Of a DNA stretch of 64,000 nucleotides, positions 34,917 through 48,262 are shown piece after piece. The notes beneath the pieces were generated by a model, which was given only the letters and a program-made list of their open reading frames with translations, had not been told where the DNA came from and did not search any database. A program made the position numbers and the translations under genes. Source of the DNA: Brevibacterium daeguense. Its GTDB lineage: Bacteria; Actinomycetota; Actinomycetes; Actinomycetales; Brevibacteriaceae. The stretch covers positions 656,464-720,463 of the forward strand of contig NZ_JAJTWW010000001.1 of assembly GCF_021729135.1 (NCBI RefSeq), read 5' to 3'. How positions within the stretch are numbered: the first letter of the stretch is position 1; each line of letters starts with the position of its first letter.

Positions 34917-35842
34917 CTGAACGGTCGATCTTCGTTCCCGAAGGTCTTGAGGGCGAGCGGGTCGACACCGCGCTGAGTCGGCTCCTCGGACTGTCGCGCT
35001 CGGCAGCCGCGGCGATGGCGGCTGCCGGCGATGTGCAGGTGGACGGAGTGATCGTCGGCAAATCGGATCGGCTCACCAGCGGATCGCGGATCGACGTCGT
35101 CATGCCCGAACCGGACAAGCCCCTGGAGATCGTTGCGGAGCCCGTTCCGGGGATGAGGGTGATCCACGACGACGCGGCGCTCGTCGTGGTCGACAAGCCG
35201 GTAGGCGTAGCCGCACATGCGGCCGCCGGGTGGGACGGTCCGACCGTGATCGGCGGGCTGGCCGCTGCGGGCTATGGCGTCGCGACCTCAGGCGCAGCCG
35301 AGAGACAGGGCATCGTCCACCGGCTTGACGTGGGCACCTCCGGGGTGATGGTGGTCGCGAAGGGGGAGCACGCCTACAGCGTGCTCAAGCGTGCGTTCAA
35401 GGAGCGCACTGTCGCGAAGACGTACCATGCGCTCGTCCAGGGCCTGCCCGACCCTGTCGTGGGAACCATCGAGGCGCCTATCGGACGGCATCCGCGCCGA
35501 GACGGTCTCTACGCGGTGCGCTCCGAGGGCAAGCACGCGGTCACCCATTACGAGGTTCTGGAGGCCTATCGCTCTGCATCCCTGGTCGAGGTGAATCTGG
35601 AGACCGGGCGAACCCATCAGATCCGCGTTCACATGGCCGCGACGAAGCATCCCTGCTGCGGCGATCTCCCCTACGGAGCGGACCCCGTGCTGGCCCGGAA
35701 GCTGGGGCTCGACCGCCAGTGGCTGCACGCGGTGCGGCTGGGCTTCACCCACCCGGAATCAGGCGACTGGGTCGAATTCGAGAGTGAGTACCCGCAGGAT
35801 CTGCAGACCGCACTCGATCGGCTGCGGTCAGCCCAGGGATGA
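34913..35842 (+). CDS. rluD: RluA-family pseudouridine synthase (RluD-like)
   Basis: This 309-residue protein isomerises uridine to pseudouridine in RNA, probably 23S rRNA. An N-terminal S4 RNA-binding domain ([22 protein letters not shown]... to about residue 75) precedes the catalytic domain with the active-site Asp in [18 protein letters not shown]. Further motifs are [27 protein letters not shown] and [13 protein letters not shown]. The frame is open upstream inside lspA, but ATG 34913 overlaps the lspA stop by 4 bases and has AAGGAG before it. The lspA-rluD pair is conserved across many bacteria. The exact target site is not decided by sequence. Confidence 0.93.
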   Translation: MTERSIFVPEGLEGERVDTALSRLLGLSRSAAAAMAAAGDVQVDGVIVGKSDRLTSGSRIDVVMPEPDKPLEIVAEPVPGMRVIHDDAALVVVDKPVGVAAHAAAGWDGPTVIGGLAAAGYGVATSGAAERQGIVHRLDVGTSGVMVVAKGEHAYSVLKRAFKERTVAKTYHALVQGLPDPVVGTIEAPIGRHPRRDGLYAVRSEGKHAVTHYEVLEAYRSASLVEVNLETGRTHQIRVHMAATKHPCCGDLPYGADPVLARKLGLDRQWLHAVRLGFTHPESGDWVEFESEYPQDLQTALDRLRSAQG

Positions 35843-36000
35843 CAGGCGATGATCCGACGGGCGCGGCGGAGTGACATGCGCGGCGGCGGGCCGAACTGAG
35901 CGGCCGAGGGGACCGATGTCCGAATGGGCAGATGTGCTTGGGCACACACTGCGGTCGGGCGTCGAATGCGCCGAACCTCCGCAGCGTCTGCCCCTGCCGC

Positions 36001-36006
36001 TAAGGT
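36001..36006 (+). promoter_or_regulatory. -10-like box TAAGGT upstream of dnaE
   Basis: TAAGGT fits TANNNT and would start transcription near 36013, giving a leader of about 28 bases with GGAGGG before the GTG start. The rest of the 198-base gap from rluD shows no other recognised element. Confidence 0.4.
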
Positions 36007-36040
36007 GATCTGAGCGTGGAATTGTGGAGGGAAATCACTC

Positions 36041-39619
<3,579 letters not shown>

Positions 39620-39679
39620 CTGCGCCGCAGTCGAAACCAACGTGCCGGTCCTGGCGGTCGGCCGCCCGGGCCGTCGAAC

Positions 39680-39694
39680 TAGAATGAACGGGTG
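39680..39694 (+). promoter_or_regulatory. -10 box TAGAAT placed for a leaderless hisD
   Basis: TAGAAT at 39680-39685 is followed after 6 bases by GTG 39692 (and ATG 39695). The transcript would start at or next to the start codon. There is no Shine-Dalgarno sequence upstream. The geometry is the same as upstream of 6432. Confidence 0.6.
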
Positions 39695-41020
39695 ATGAAC
39701 TTGATGAACCGCCTCGACTTCCGCACGACTCCGCTGGACCGCCGCACGCTGCGCAGTTCCGTTCCCCGCGTTTCCGTCGACATCTCCGACGCCGTGGCAG
39801 CTGTCGGCCCGCTGATCACTGATGTGCGTGAGCGCGGGCGCACAGCGGTGCTGGAGTATACGCGACGGTTCGACCAGGTGGAGCTTGAGTCGGTGCGCGT
39901 TCCGGCCGAAGCCCTCGGGCGTTCGCTCGCTGAGCTCGACCCGAACATCCGCGCCTCGCTCGAAGAGTCGATCGCCCGGGCTCGGCGAGTGGCTGCGGCC
40001 GACCGCCGCGAACCGTCGACCACCGAGTTCGACGGCGACGGCACGGTCACGACGCGCTGGCTGCCCGTGGACCGCGTCGGACTCTATGTGCCGGGCGGAC
40101 TGGCGGTCTACCCCTCGACAGTGGTGATGAATGTGGTCCCTGCCCAGGAAGCAGGCGTACCGTCCCTGGCCATCGCGTCGCCACCGCAATCGGACGGTCT
40201 GCCGCATCCCACGGTGCTGGCTGCTGCCGCTCTGCTCGGCGTGGAGGAAGTCTGGGCGATGGGCGGGGCGCAGGCCATCGCGGCGCTTGCGTACGGCTTC
40301 GACGACGGTGAGGACCTGGAGCCCGTCGACCTGATCACCGGGCCGGGCAATGCCTACGTGGCCGCGGCCAAGGCGACTGTGCGGTCGGTGGTCGGCATCG
40401 ACTCGGTGGCAGGGCCGACTGAGATCATCATCCTCGCTGACGACACTGCAGATCCCGGTTTCGTCGCTGCTGATCTGATCAGCCAGGCCGAACACGATCC
40501 ATTGGCTGCGGCGGTCCTGGTGACGGACTCCGAGCAGCTCGCCACGGCAGTGGAGAGCCAGCTCGCGGTCCAGGTGCCGGCAGCGGAGCACGCCGAGCGC
40601 ATCACCGAGGCGCTGTCGGGCCAGCAGTCGGGCATCATCCTGGTAGCCGACCTCGACGCCGGTGTGGCAGTGCTCAATGCCTACGCCGGCGAGCATGTGG
40701 AGCTGCTCGTGCGCAACCCCGAGGCGGTCGTGGATCGAGTCACCAGCGGCGGCTCGATATTCCTCGGCTCCCATTCCCCGGTCGCCCTCGGAGACTACTG
40801 CTCGGGTTCCAACCATGTGCTGCCCACGATGGGAACGGCATCACACGCCTCAGCGCTGGGCGTTCAGTCGTTCCTCAAGGGGAGCCAGATCATCGACTAC
40901 CCCCCTGAGGCGTTGCACAAGGTGGCCGATCACATCATCAGCCTCGCGAACGAGGAGGCGCTCCCCGCGCACGGCGCGGCAGTCGCCATGCGCTTCGGCA
41001 CTGAGGAGGGCGTTCGCTGA
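39692..41020 (+). CDS. hisD: Histidinol dehydrogenase
   Basis: This 442-residue zinc enzyme performs the last two steps of histidine synthesis, oxidising L-histidinol to L-histidine with NAD. Diagnostic blocks are [85 protein letters not shown] and [14 protein letters not shown]. These include the zinc-binding Gln, His, Asp and His residues. GTG 39692 is three bases before an in-frame ATG; both agree with a leaderless transcript. The stop overlaps nrdR by one base (TGATG). No other his gene is in the window. Confidence 0.96.
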   Translation: MMNLMNRLDFRTTPLDRRTLRSSVPRVSVDISDAVAAVGPLITDVRERGRTAVLEYTRRFDQVELESVRVPAEALGRSLAELDPNIRASLEESIARARRVAAADRREPSTTEFDGDGTVTTRWLPVDRVGLYVPGGLAVYPSTVVMNVVPAQEAGVPSLAIASPPQSDGLPHPTVLAAAALLGVEEVWAMGGAQAIAALAYGFDDGEDLEPVDLITGPGNAYVAAAKATVRSVVGIDSVAGPTEIIILADDTADPGFVAADLISQAEHDPLAAAVLVTDSEQLATAVESQLAVQVPAAEHAERITEALSGQQSGIILVADLDAGVAVLNAYAGEHVELLVRNPEAVVDRVTSGGSIFLGSHSPVALGDYCSGSNHVLPTMGTASHASALGVQSFLKGSQIIDYPPEALHKVADHIISLANEEALPAHGAAVAMRFGTEEGVR

Positions 41021-41505
41021 TGCACTGTCCGTTCTGCCGGCATCCTGATTCGAGAGTGGTCGACTCGCGCATCTCCGAGGACGGGTCCGCGATCCGTCGC
41101 AGGCGCCAGTGTCCCAGCTGCATGCGCCGATTCACCACCATGGAGCACACGAGCCTGTCGGTCATCAAGCGCTCCGGAGTCTCCGAGGAGTTCTCCCGGC
41201 AGAAGGTCATCGCAGGAGTTCGCAAGGCATGCCAGGGCCGCCCGGTGGGGGAGGACGACCTGGCGAAGATGGCCCAGCAGGTCGAGGAGAAGATCCGCAG
41301 CCGGGGCGTGGCCGAGATCGACGCCGATGAGGTGGGCCTGGCGATCCTGGAACCGCTGCGGGAACTCGACCAGGTGGCGTACCTGCGATTTGCCAGCGTG
41401 TATCAGGGCTTCGATTCGCTGGAGGATTTCGAGTCGGCGATCGCCTCACTGCGGGCCGAAAGGGATTCGGGGCAGGACAGCCGGAAGTCCGATCCCGCGG
41501 GCTGA
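41020..41505 (+). CDS. nrdR: Transcriptional repressor NrdR
   Basis: This 161-residue repressor of ribonucleotide reductase operons has an N-terminal zinc ribbon with CPFC and CPSC pairs ([34 protein letters not shown]) in about the first 45 residues. An ATP-cone domain follows ([24 protein letters not shown] onward, about 50-140) that senses ATP and dATP. No nrd genes are in the window, so it acts in trans on NrdR boxes elsewhere. It is translationally coupled to hisD and followed by a strong terminator. Confidence 0.96.
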   Translation: MHCPFCRHPDSRVVDSRISEDGSAIRRRRQCPSCMRRFTTMEHTSLSVIKRSGVSEEFSRQKVIAGVRKACQGRPVGEDDLAKMAQQVEEKIRSRGVAEIDADEVGLAILEPLRELDQVAYLRFASVYQGFDSLEDFESAIASLRAERDSGQDSRKSDPAG

Positions 41506-41511
41506 CCGAGC

Positions 41512-41612
41512 TTGGCACATGACCGTCGGGTCGGTATATGATGGTGTCTGCGCACCTAGTGCGCCCGCCGCCGGTGGCATCGGAGGGGAAGCCGACGCCA
41601 CCGGCGGTTTTT
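41512..41612 (+). ncRNA. Candidate small RNA with its own promoter and terminator
   Basis: In the 123-base gap after nrdR there is a TTGGCA at 41512-41517 and a TATGAT at 41537-41542 (19-base spacer; TATATG at 41535 would give 17). Downstream come a tight hairpin GCGCAC-CTA-GTGCGC at 41550-41564 and then the terminator. A transcript of about 64 bases (about 41549-41612) with two hairpins would result. The elements may equally be just the hisD-nrdR terminator with a chance -10 match. Confidence 0.4.
41568..41612 (+). terminator. Rho-independent terminator downstream of nrdR
   Basis: CCGCCGGTGGC (41568-41578) pairs perfectly with 41597-41607, with an inner TCGG/CCGA helix, and is followed by five T at 41608-41612. 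It is the most classical intrinsic terminator in the window and points only in the plus direction, protecting the convergent helD gene. Confidence 0.88.
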
Positions 41613-41628
41613 CAATTCAGTTTTCTCC

Positions 41629-43863
41629 TCATCTGCGAACGGCCGCCCCCGCGTCGAGGAACGGGCTGAGCACAGACGGTTCCACTCCGACCACTCGCAG
41701 TCGGGACGTCGCTCGTGTCAGCGCCACGTAGAGTTCGCCGATGCCCCGCGTATCGCCGGCCGGCGCGATTGCTGCCGGCTCCAACACGATGACACCGTCG
41801 AATTCCAGTCCCTTCGCCTCGAACGGCGACAGCACCGCGACCGTGTGGTCGATTCCGGCCGGGCCGCGTCCGAAGTCCACGTGCTGGGCGTTCGACAGCG
41901 CATGTTCGACGAGCTCGACATGAGCAGGGGTGGCGATGACCGCGATCCGGCCGCCGCCGATCGCTGCGAGCTCTTCACCGATCACATCGGGAAGCGCAGC
42001 GGATGCCGCAGCGAGGTCGGGCATGACATCGATCTTCGGATCCCACGACCCTTCCCTCACCGGCTCCGGTACGCGCAGGCCGGGGAAGTAGGTCGTGAGC
42101 AGGCTGTTCGCCAGGGTCATGATCCGTGCCGGCGTCCGATAGGAGACGCTGAGCTGCTCCAGGCTGAAGCGATCGCCGACGTGCGGCTGGAGCACTGATT
42201 GCCAGGTCCGACCGCTGTCGACGGTCGTCGCCTGCGCCAAGTCACCCACGAGTGTGGCCGACTTGCTCGGCACCTTGCGGAACAGCAGGCGGAGCTGCAT
42301 CGGACTGAGCTCCTGGGCCTCGTCGACCACGAGATGGCCGTAAGTCCACTCTCGGTCCTCGGCAGCGCGCTCGGCGACGGTCAGGCTCAGCTCGCGAGAT
42401 GCATATCGCTGCGCCAGCTGCTCGGCAGAGACCATGTCCCCGGTGCCGGTCATATCCAAGACCGCCTCGGCATACTCGATCTCCGCGGTGTCGCGGTCGG
42501 GAGCCGCCGCTTCCCAGGGTCCGATGAGTTCGGCCACCTCGTCGAGAAGGGGAACGTCCTCGACGGTGAGCGGCGAGCGTCGGTTGCGGCGCAAGCGGGC
42601 CATCTCCTCGAACGAGAGGATTCCGTCGGCGGCAGCCACCAGCTTCTGCGGTTTCGAGAACAGCGCGTCCAGCACGCCCGAAGGTGTCAGAGGCAGCCAG
42701 CACAGGTTGACGGCGACCTTGACGTCGCGGGAGTTCCGCAGGTCCTCGAGCAGCTCTGGCAGCTGCTCGTCCGTGCCTGCGAGTCCCTGCTGCTCGGCAA
42801 GCAAGGGAACGAGCTGCTTGAGCAGGGCGCTGACGAAGGTGTCGCGAGCCTGGTTGTGAGGGTTGCCGGTCCTGCGGGCGCGCTCCCGCGCCTGCTTGAC
42901 CATCGCCGGGGTCATCACAATGGTGTGGCGGCCGACCACCAGCTCCTGGCTCTCCTTGGGCACGCGCTGGTAATTGCGGACGGACTTGGCGATGACCTGC
43001 ACCATTCGCAGGTCGCCCTTGATCGCGGCCGTCGTGTCACGGTCGTGGAGTGTGGTCTCGAAGCCGGGCATGAGCTGGCCGGGAGTCAGAAGCACGGCAC
43101 CGGTCTCGCCCAGCGACGGCAGCACCTGCTCGATGTACTTGAGGAAGACCGGCGAGGGGCCGACGAGCAGAACACCTGACTTGGCAATCCTCTCGCGGTG
43201 CTGGTAGAGGAGATATGCGGCCCGATGCAGGGCGACTGCAGTCTTGCCGGTGCCGGGACCTCCCTGGACGACGACCACTCCGGCGAGCGGCTTGCGGATG
43301 ATGCGGTCCTGCTCAGCCTGGATAGTCGCGACGATGTCGCTCATCCGACCGGTGCGGTGGGAGCTCAGGGAGGCGATGAGCGCGCCTTCCCCGTGCAGCG
43401 ACTGGATGTCCTCCTGATCCAGCGCGGTCAGATCGAGCACATCGTCCTCGATGCCGATCACCGAGCGTCTGCGCGTGGCGATGTGGCGGCGCCGGATCAC
43501 CTCGCCCGGATCCGCGGCGGTGGCTCGATAGAACGGCTCGCTCGCCGGGGCGCGCCAATCCATGACGAGCTGACGGCGCTCGGCATCGGAGAGCCCGATG
43601 CGGCCGATGTAGGTGGTGTCACCGTCGGCTGCGTCGATTCGTCCGAAGACCAACCCCTCTTCTGCGTTGTTGAGTTTGACGAGCTGGTCTTCGTACAGCG
43701 TGGCGAATGCATCCCGCTCGGAGCGGTTCTGGTGATTTCCGCCGACGTTCGTACGCCGGACTGTGCTCAGTTTCGCCTGTGCTTCGTCGCGCAGCTCGTC
43801 GAGACGCTCATATACAACATCGAGGTTCTGCTGCTCGAGGTTGATCTCGGTTTGTTCGCTCAC
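41629..43863 (-). CDS. helD: HelD-like RNA polymerase-recycling ATPase (UvrD/Rep superfamily 1)
   Basis: This 744-residue protein begins with a charged coiled coil (EQQNLDVVYERLDELRDEAQAKL), as expected for the HelD arm that enters RNA polymerase. The superfamily 1 motor has Walker A VVQGGPGTGKTAVALHRAAYLLY near residue 200, YGHLVVDEAQELSPMQLRLLF as the Walker B region, and the C-terminal VLSPFEAKGLEFDGVIVLEP and YVALTRATSRLRVV motifs. HelD removes stalled RNA polymerase from nucleic acid and can relieve rifampicin inhibition in some actinobacteria. The frame is open about 100 codons upstream, but GTG 43863 is preceded by a good ribosome site and starts the coiled coil. A CATAAT -10 box lies at 43894-43889 on the minus strand. 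Confidence 0.9.
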   Translation of the reverse strand: MSEQTEINLEQQNLDVVYERLDELRDEAQAKLSTVRRTNVGGNHQNRSERDAFATLYEDQLVKLNNAEEGLVFGRIDAADGDTTYIGRIGLSDAERRQLVMDWRAPASEPFYRATAADPGEVIRRRHIATRRRSVIGIEDDVLDLTALDQEDIQSLHGEGALIASLSSHRTGRMSDIVATIQAEQDRIIRKPLAGVVVVQGGPGTGKTAVALHRAAYLLYQHRERIAKSGVLLVGPSPVFLKYIEQVLPSLGETGAVLLTPGQLMPGFETTLHDRDTTAAIKGDLRMVQVIAKSVRNYQRVPKESQELVVGRHTIVMTPAMVKQARERARRTGNPHNQARDTFVSALLKQLVPLLAEQQGLAGTDEQLPELLEDLRNSRDVKVAVNLCWLPLTPSGVLDALFSKPQKLVAAADGILSFEEMARLRRNRRSPLTVEDVPLLDEVAELIGPWEAAAPDRDTAEIEYAEAVLDMTGTGDMVSAEQLAQRYASRELSLTVAERAAEDREWTYGHLVVDEAQELSPMQLRLLFRKVPSKSATLVGDLAQATTVDSGRTWQSVLQPHVGDRFSLEQLSVSYRTPARIMTLANSLLTTYFPGLRVPEPVREGSWDPKIDVMPDLAAASAALPDVIGEELAAIGGGRIAVIATPAHVELVEHALSNAQHVDFGRGPAGIDHTVAVLSPFEAKGLEFDGVIVLEPAAIAPAGDTRGIGELYVALTRATSRLRVVGVEPSVLSPFLDAGAAVRR

Positions 43864-44003
43864 CTTCCACCTTTCCAATCGGCAATCAATTATGCCGTGT
43901 TTGCGACCGGTGCGCCCACCCGGAGGCGCCGTGGCGGCAAGATTTCGCTGAAACGTCACGGTCATTTCGCGATCGCGACCGGGAAATGCGGGATCAGGAC
44001 ACG

Positions 44004-44798
44004 TCAGTCGCCGATGAATGCGCGCAGCTGCCGGCCGGCGAGCACGGACGCGACTGCGGGACCGCGACGCATCACCTTCGCGATCGCGACCTCGTCGAGC
44101 GGCTGGTGGGCCGCGATCGCGACCACGTTGCCCCAGCGACGTCCGCGCAGCTGGCCCGGGTCGGCCACCACAGCCAACCATGGGAAGTGCTCGGCCATGC
44201 GCTTGAGCTCGGCACGGAGCCCATGATGAGGAGGACGATCGGCGACATTGGCCAGGTACAGGCCGTCCTCGGTCAGGACGCGGGAGACATCCCCGAAGAA
44301 CTCGGGTGAAGCCAGCTGCTGCGGTGTCGTGTCGTGGTCGAAGGCGTCACGCACCACCAAGGTGATCGACTGATCGCGGAATGCTGCGATCTCGACAGCA
44401 CCGTCGCCGATGCGCAGAGCCAGCGCCGGCGATCGCGGCAGGTCGAACCACCTGCGCACGAGCCTGGCGAGCTCGGGGTCGATCTCGACGGCGGTCTGGC
44501 GGGACCCGGGGCGAGCGGCATCGATCCACCGCGGCAGAGCACAGCCGGCTGCGCCGATGTGCACGGCGCGCAGAGTGGCCGGATGCGGGAACACGGTATC
44601 GACGACCCGCGACATCCAGTCGAGGTATTCGAAGTCCAACCGCAGTGGGTCACCGATCGTGATCGAGGAGCTGGGGACCCCGTTGACGTAGAGGACCCAT
44701 GATTCTGCGTCACCGGGGACCGGCTCCAGGCGAGCAGTGCCCGTTGCGATGGGGACCTCGACCTCCTCCGGTGCCGCTTCCGCCCGCTTTCTTCCCAT
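44004..44798 (-). CDS. Spermidine synthase-like methyltransferase-fold protein
   Basis: This 264-residue protein has the Rossmann fold of the spermidine/spermine synthase superfamily. The nucleotide-binding loop is RAVHIGAAGCALPRWI near residue 75, the acidic residue after the second strand is in TAVEIDPELARLV, and LVVRDAFDHDTTPQQLASPEFF forms the fourth strand region. Actinobacterial proteins of this kind are often called spermidine synthase, but they stand alone without polyamine genes and their substrate is unproven. ATG 44798 has AAGGTG about 5 bases upstream; the in-frame GTG at 44804 is an alternative. Confidence 0.82.
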   Translation of the reverse strand: MGRKRAEAAPEEVEVPIATGTARLEPVPGDAESWVLYVNGVPSSSITIGDPLRLDFEYLDWMSRVVDTVFPHPATLRAVHIGAAGCALPRWIDAARPGSRQTAVEIDPELARLVRRWFDLPRSPALALRIGDGAVEIAAFRDQSITLVVRDAFDHDTTPQQLASPEFFGDVSRVLTEDGLYLANVADRPPHHGLRAELKRMAEHFPWLAVVADPGQLRGRRWGNVVAIAAHQPLDEVAIAKVMRRGPAVASVLAGRQLRAFIGD

Positions 44799-45029
44799 GG
44801 CCACACCTTAAGCCGGTCGAGAAACGCGCTCCTCGCGCACTCCTCGCGAACTGCCGACGCTGACTTTCGGATCCGGCTCCGGCGCTGCGGGGAAGGGGCG
44901 GTTGCCAACACTTCGGAGGTCACAGGCGAGCGCGTGTGGAGGTCACATCCGGGTGCCGGCACGGCCGCTCGGTCCACAAGGGGAAAGGCGGTGTTCCTCG
45001 GGCACTCCGACCCGCGCTGGACTCGGGTC

Positions 45030-46175
45030 ATGAATGCATACACCGTTTCCAAGCCATTCGACCTCATCGGCGTCGTCCCTCACATCCTCGGCTACCGCCC
45101 CAACGAGTCCCTGGTCCTCGTCACCGGTTCTCGTGGGCCGGCCAACCGAGGAGAAGTCGGCCTCACGCTTCGCTTCGACTACGGTTTCGCCGACGCGGCG
45201 AAGCTCGACGATGACGACCTCGACGCGATCGCCGGAATGGTCCAACACTCGGAGGATGCCGCCGCCGTGTTCCCGATCGTCTTCTCCGACGAGATCCCGG
45301 CCGCTCTCGGGCTCACCGGGGAGGAGGCGAGTGACCTGCTGTTCGAGCACTTCCAGCTTCCGGTTCTGCTCATCTGCTCGGCTCTCATCGAGGCCGGCTA
45401 CGAAGTCGTCGACCCGCTGTGGACGGGTGCCGGCTTCTGCGGAAGCCTCACCGACCGAACAGCGGTCTTCGACTCGACAGTGGGCACCGCGGCCGAGGTG
45501 TCGGTGCGGATGATCGCCGACGGCATGTCCCATGCCGATGACTTCACCGACGCGGTCAGCCATCCTCCCGCCGACGGACAGCTGCTTGCGGATCTCGATC
45601 TGATCCGCCGGGAGGAGCTGTCCGACGTCGACCTCTTCGACGCCGCGCTGAGTGACATCCTGCGGCTGCACGAGATCGCGCGCGGAGGGTCGCAGCACGG
45701 CAGCCTCGATGGGCTGCCCACAGCCCGTGGAGCGGTAGGCATCGAACGGATGTGTGAGCAGCTGTGGAGCAGAGACTGCATCCAGATGATGCTCGGCTTC
45801 GAACATCCCTCCTTCCTTCCCGCCGAGCTCGGCCGGCTGGGCCCAAGAGAATTCATGCACTATGCGCGTCCGATCTGCAGCTCGCACGAGGCCGCGGCCA
45901 GCATGATCGGACTGTCTCCGGAGCGGCCGGATTTCGCGCTCACCGGCTTCTCCGTCGCATATCTCTCCCGCCTCGTGTCCGTTGTCTCGATTCGACACCG
46001 GGCTGCGGTGCTGGCGATCCTGGCATGGATGGAGTGGTCGCGCGCTCGCAATTCCTTCGCCGCGCACTACGCATCCTGTGCGTTGGAGCTCGACCCCGAT
46101 TACACGCTCGCGCAGCTCATGTCCGCTGCAGTGGCGCAGGGGATGCCGCCCGCCTGGATGGCCAAGCACCAGTGA
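45030..46175 (+). CDS. DUF4192 domain protein
   Basis: This 381-residue actinobacterial protein starts with the DUF4192 signature PFDLIGVVPHILGYRPNESLVLVTG and ends with LAILAWMEWSRARNSFAAHYASCALELDP, a helical TPR-like end. No enzyme motif, membrane segment or signal peptide was recognised, so a cytosolic role is likely but unknown. The start is uncertain: GTG 44991 is in frame and has a better ribosome site (AAGGGGAAAGG at 44978-44988), whereas ATG 45030 starts close to the conserved region. It is divergent from the spermidine synthase-like gene. Confidence 0.85.
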   Translation: MNAYTVSKPFDLIGVVPHILGYRPNESLVLVTGSRGPANRGEVGLTLRFDYGFADAAKLDDDDLDAIAGMVQHSEDAAAVFPIVFSDEIPAALGLTGEEASDLLFEHFQLPVLLICSALIEAGYEVVDPLWTGAGFCGSLTDRTAVFDSTVGTAAEVSVRMIADGMSHADDFTDAVSHPPADGQLLADLDLIRREELSDVDLFDAALSDILRLHEIARGGSQHGSLDGLPTARGAVGIERMCEQLWSRDCIQMMLGFEHPSFLPAELGRLGPREFMHYARPICSSHEAAASMIGLSPERPDFALTGFSVAYLSRLVSVVSIRHRAAVLAILAWMEWSRARNSFAAHYASCALELDPDYTLAQLMSAAVAQGMPPAWMAKHQ

Positions 46176-46196
46176 CGACAGCATCAGGGAGGAGCC

Positions 46197-46244
46197 TTCG
46201 GTGAGCAGCTCGGCGAGGCAGAGCGTTCGGTGAGCAGCTCGGCG
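46197..46244 (+). repeat. Two copies of a 19-bp direct repeat
   Basis: TTCGGTGAGCAGCTCGGCG occurs at 46197-46215 and 46226-46244 (29-base period), just after the DUF4192 gene. A third, shorter relic begins at 46256. No function is apparent. Confidence 0.6.
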
Positions 46245-46385
46245 GGGGAGGGGCGTTCGGGGAGTGGCGCCGGCCCGACGGGACAGCCTGACTGCAGGTC
46301 ATGATGCAGAAGGAGCATGACCGGCATCACACCTTCGAGATCTTGCATCCGGTCCCCTCCGAGGTGTAGAGGATTCGCGCGATCT

Positions 46386-46411
46386 GGAATACCGTGCGAA
46401 GATTGGGTGTT
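46386..46411 (+). promoter_or_regulatory. SigR/SigH-type promoter (GGAAT-N18-GTT) upstream of sigA
   Basis: GGAAT at 46386-46390 and GTT at 46409-46411 are separated by 18 bases, the spacing of the redox/heat ECF sigma factors SigR of Streptomyces and SigH of mycobacteria. Principal sigma factor genes are known SigR/SigH targets in actinobacteria. Transcription would begin about 110 bases upstream of the GTG start. Confidence 0.55.
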
Positions 46412-46528
46412 GACCCATTCGTACTGGCGTTGTACCGCACTGTGTGTGGAGCCGTACTTGACATGGGTCTTACTGATGCCGTGACGACATCAGGAGGTCC
46501 GCAGCCATACTCCCCGAAAGGTGTACTC

Positions 46529-48166
46529 GTGCCGACAGAGAAGGATTCGAACGTCGCCGTCGAAACCGCTGTGCAGAAAGCTTCCGCACCCGAGGAAACC
46601 GCTCGGTCGAGTTCCCCCGCAGGGCCTTCCTCGGCGGGAGCCGACGAGGCCGGTACTGCGAAGACGGCTGCACCGAAGACGACAGCGCGGAAGACCGCTG
46701 CCCGCAAGACCGCCGCCGCGAAGACCGGCGCGGCCAAGACCACCGCTGCGAAGACCGGTGCGGCCAAGTCCGGCACCGCCGCGACGACTGGCGCCAAGCC
46801 GAGTACGGCCAAGACCGGCACTGCCAAGACGGCATCGGCGAAGTCGACGAGCGCTGCCGCCACGACTGCGAATACCGCCACCAAGAAGACCTCCGCCGCG
46901 TCAACCTCTGACGAGGAGGCGCAGAAGCCGAAGACCACCCGGCGCAGGGCGAGCACCGCCAAGACGACCTCGGCGAAGTCCACGAGCACGGCGGGAAAGG
47001 CCACTGCGGCCAAGGCCGGCAGTGCGAAGGCCGGGGGAGCGAAGACCACGGCCGCACAGAAGAAGGCGGCCGAGGAGGCTCCTGCGGAGAAGACCGCCGA
47101 GGAGATCGAAGCCGAGGCGGAGGCGCTGCGGGAAGAGACCGAGACGAAGAACGCGCAGGAGGAGAAGCGGGACGAGGTCGTCAAGGAGGCCGGCGGTTTC
47201 GTCGTCTCCGACGCCGACGACGACGATCAGCCTGCGCAGCAGGTGGTGTCTGCGGGTGCCACTGCGGACCCCGTGAAGGACTACCTCAAGCAGATCGGCA
47301 AGGTGCCGCTGCTCAATGCGGCAGAAGAAGTCGATCTCGCCAAGCGCATCGAAGCAGGCATGTACGCCGAGCACCTCCTCAAGGAGGGTGAGGTCACCGA
47401 GGCCCGCGCTGTGCGCGACTACAAGTGGATCGTCCACGACGGTCGGGTCGCCAAGAACCACCTGCTGGAGGCCAACCTCCGCCTCGTGGTGTCATTGGCC
47501 AAGCGCTACACCGGGCGCGGAATGCTGTTCCTCGATCTGATCCAGGAAGGCAACCTCGGTCTGATTCGCGCGGTGGAGAAATTCGACTACACCAAGGGAT
47601 TCAAGTTCTCGACCTACGCCACCTGGTGGATCCGCCAGGCCATCACGCGTGCCATGGCGGACCAGGCCCGCACTATCCGCATCCCGGTGCATATGGTCGA
47701 GGTGATCAACAAGCTGGCCCGGGTGCAGCGGCAGATGCTCCAGGATCTGGGGCGTGAGCCGAGTCCGGAGGAGCTCGCGAAGGAGCTCGACATGACCCCG
47801 GAGCGGGTCGTCGAGGTCCAGAAGTACGGTCGCGAACCGATCTCGCTGCACACGCCGCTGGGCGAGGACGGCGATTCCGAGTTCGGCGACCTGATCGAGG
47901 ACTCGGAAGCCGTTGTGCCTGCCGATTCTGTGAGCTTCACCCTGCTGCAGGAGCAGCTCCACTCGGTCCTCGACACCCTGTCGGAGCGCGAGGCCGGAGT
48001 CGTATCGATGCGGTTCGGACTCAACGACGGGCAGCCCAAGACCCTCGACGAGATTGGCAAGGTCTACGGTGTCACCCGCGAGCGCATCCGCCAGATCGAA
48101 TCGAAGACGATGGCCAAGCTGCGCCACCCGTCTCGCTCACAGGTGCTGCGCGACTACCTGGATTGA
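46529..48166 (+). CDS. sigA: Principal RNA polymerase sigma factor (SigA/RpoD/HrdB)
   Basis: This 545-residue group 1 sigma factor has a disordered N-terminal extension of about 240 residues dominated by Ala-Lys-Thr repeats (residues about 45-190, with AAKT and TAKT recurring). Region 1.2 starts [21 protein letters not shown]. Regions 2.3-2.4 contain [20 protein letters not shown], and region 4.2 holds [20 protein letters not shown]. The normal C-terminus is VLRDYLD. The frame is open 135 bases upstream, but GTG 46529 is chosen for its AAAGG ribosome site and because the upstream part is Cys/Gly-rich and unlike sigma factors. A SigR-type promoter lies upstream. Confidence 0.96.
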   Translation: MPTEKDSNVAVETAVQKASAPEETARSSSPAGPSSAGADEAGTAKTAAPKTTARKTAARKTAAAKTGAAKTTAAKTGAAKSGTAATTGAKPSTAKTGTAKTASAKSTSAAATTANTATKKTSAASTSDEEAQKPKTTRRRASTAKTTSAKSTSTAGKATAAKAGSAKAGGAKTTAAQKKAAEEAPAEKTAEEIEAEAEALREETETKNAQEEKRDEVVKEAGGFVVSDADDDDQPAQQVVSAGATADPVKDYLKQIGKVPLLNAAEEVDLAKRIEAGMYAEHLLKEGEVTEARAVRDYKWIVHDGRVAKNHLLEANLRLVVSLAKRYTGRGMLFLDLIQEGNLGLIRAVEKFDYTKGFKFSTYATWWIRQAITRAMADQARTIRIPVHMVEVINKLARVQRQMLQDLGREPSPEELAKELDMTPERVVEVQKYGREPISLHTPLGEDGDSEFGDLIEDSEAVVPADSVSFTLLQEQLHSVLDTLSEREAGVVSMRFGLNDGQPKTLDEIGKVYGVTRERIRQIESKTMAKLRHPSRSQVLRDYLD

Positions 48167-48262
48167 TTCTCGGATGATGCCGATGACCTGCCCCGGTCGC
48201 TGATTCCGTCGCGGGATCACGATCATCGCGGCCGGCTGACAGTCATCGTGGCCGGCTCGGGG

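Larger units (their letters stand above)
46176..46528 (+). other. Intergenic region upstream of the sigma factor (353 bp)
   Basis: The region holds an imperfect direct repeat (46197-46244), about 140 bases with nothing recognised, a SigR-type promoter (46386-46411) and a TTGACA hexamer at 46458-46463 that has no good -10 partner. The ribosome site AAAGG lies at 46517-46521. Confidence 0.6.

Noticed and set aside
43864..44003. Rifamycin-associated element upstream of helD
   Set aside because: The expected inverted repeat (GGGGCTTGC type) is not present in the gap, so rifampicin induction is not predicted from sequence.
46458..46463. Perfect TTGACA upstream of sigA as a housekeeping promoter
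   Set aside because: No acceptable -10 hexamer occurs 16-18 bases downstream, so it was not called.
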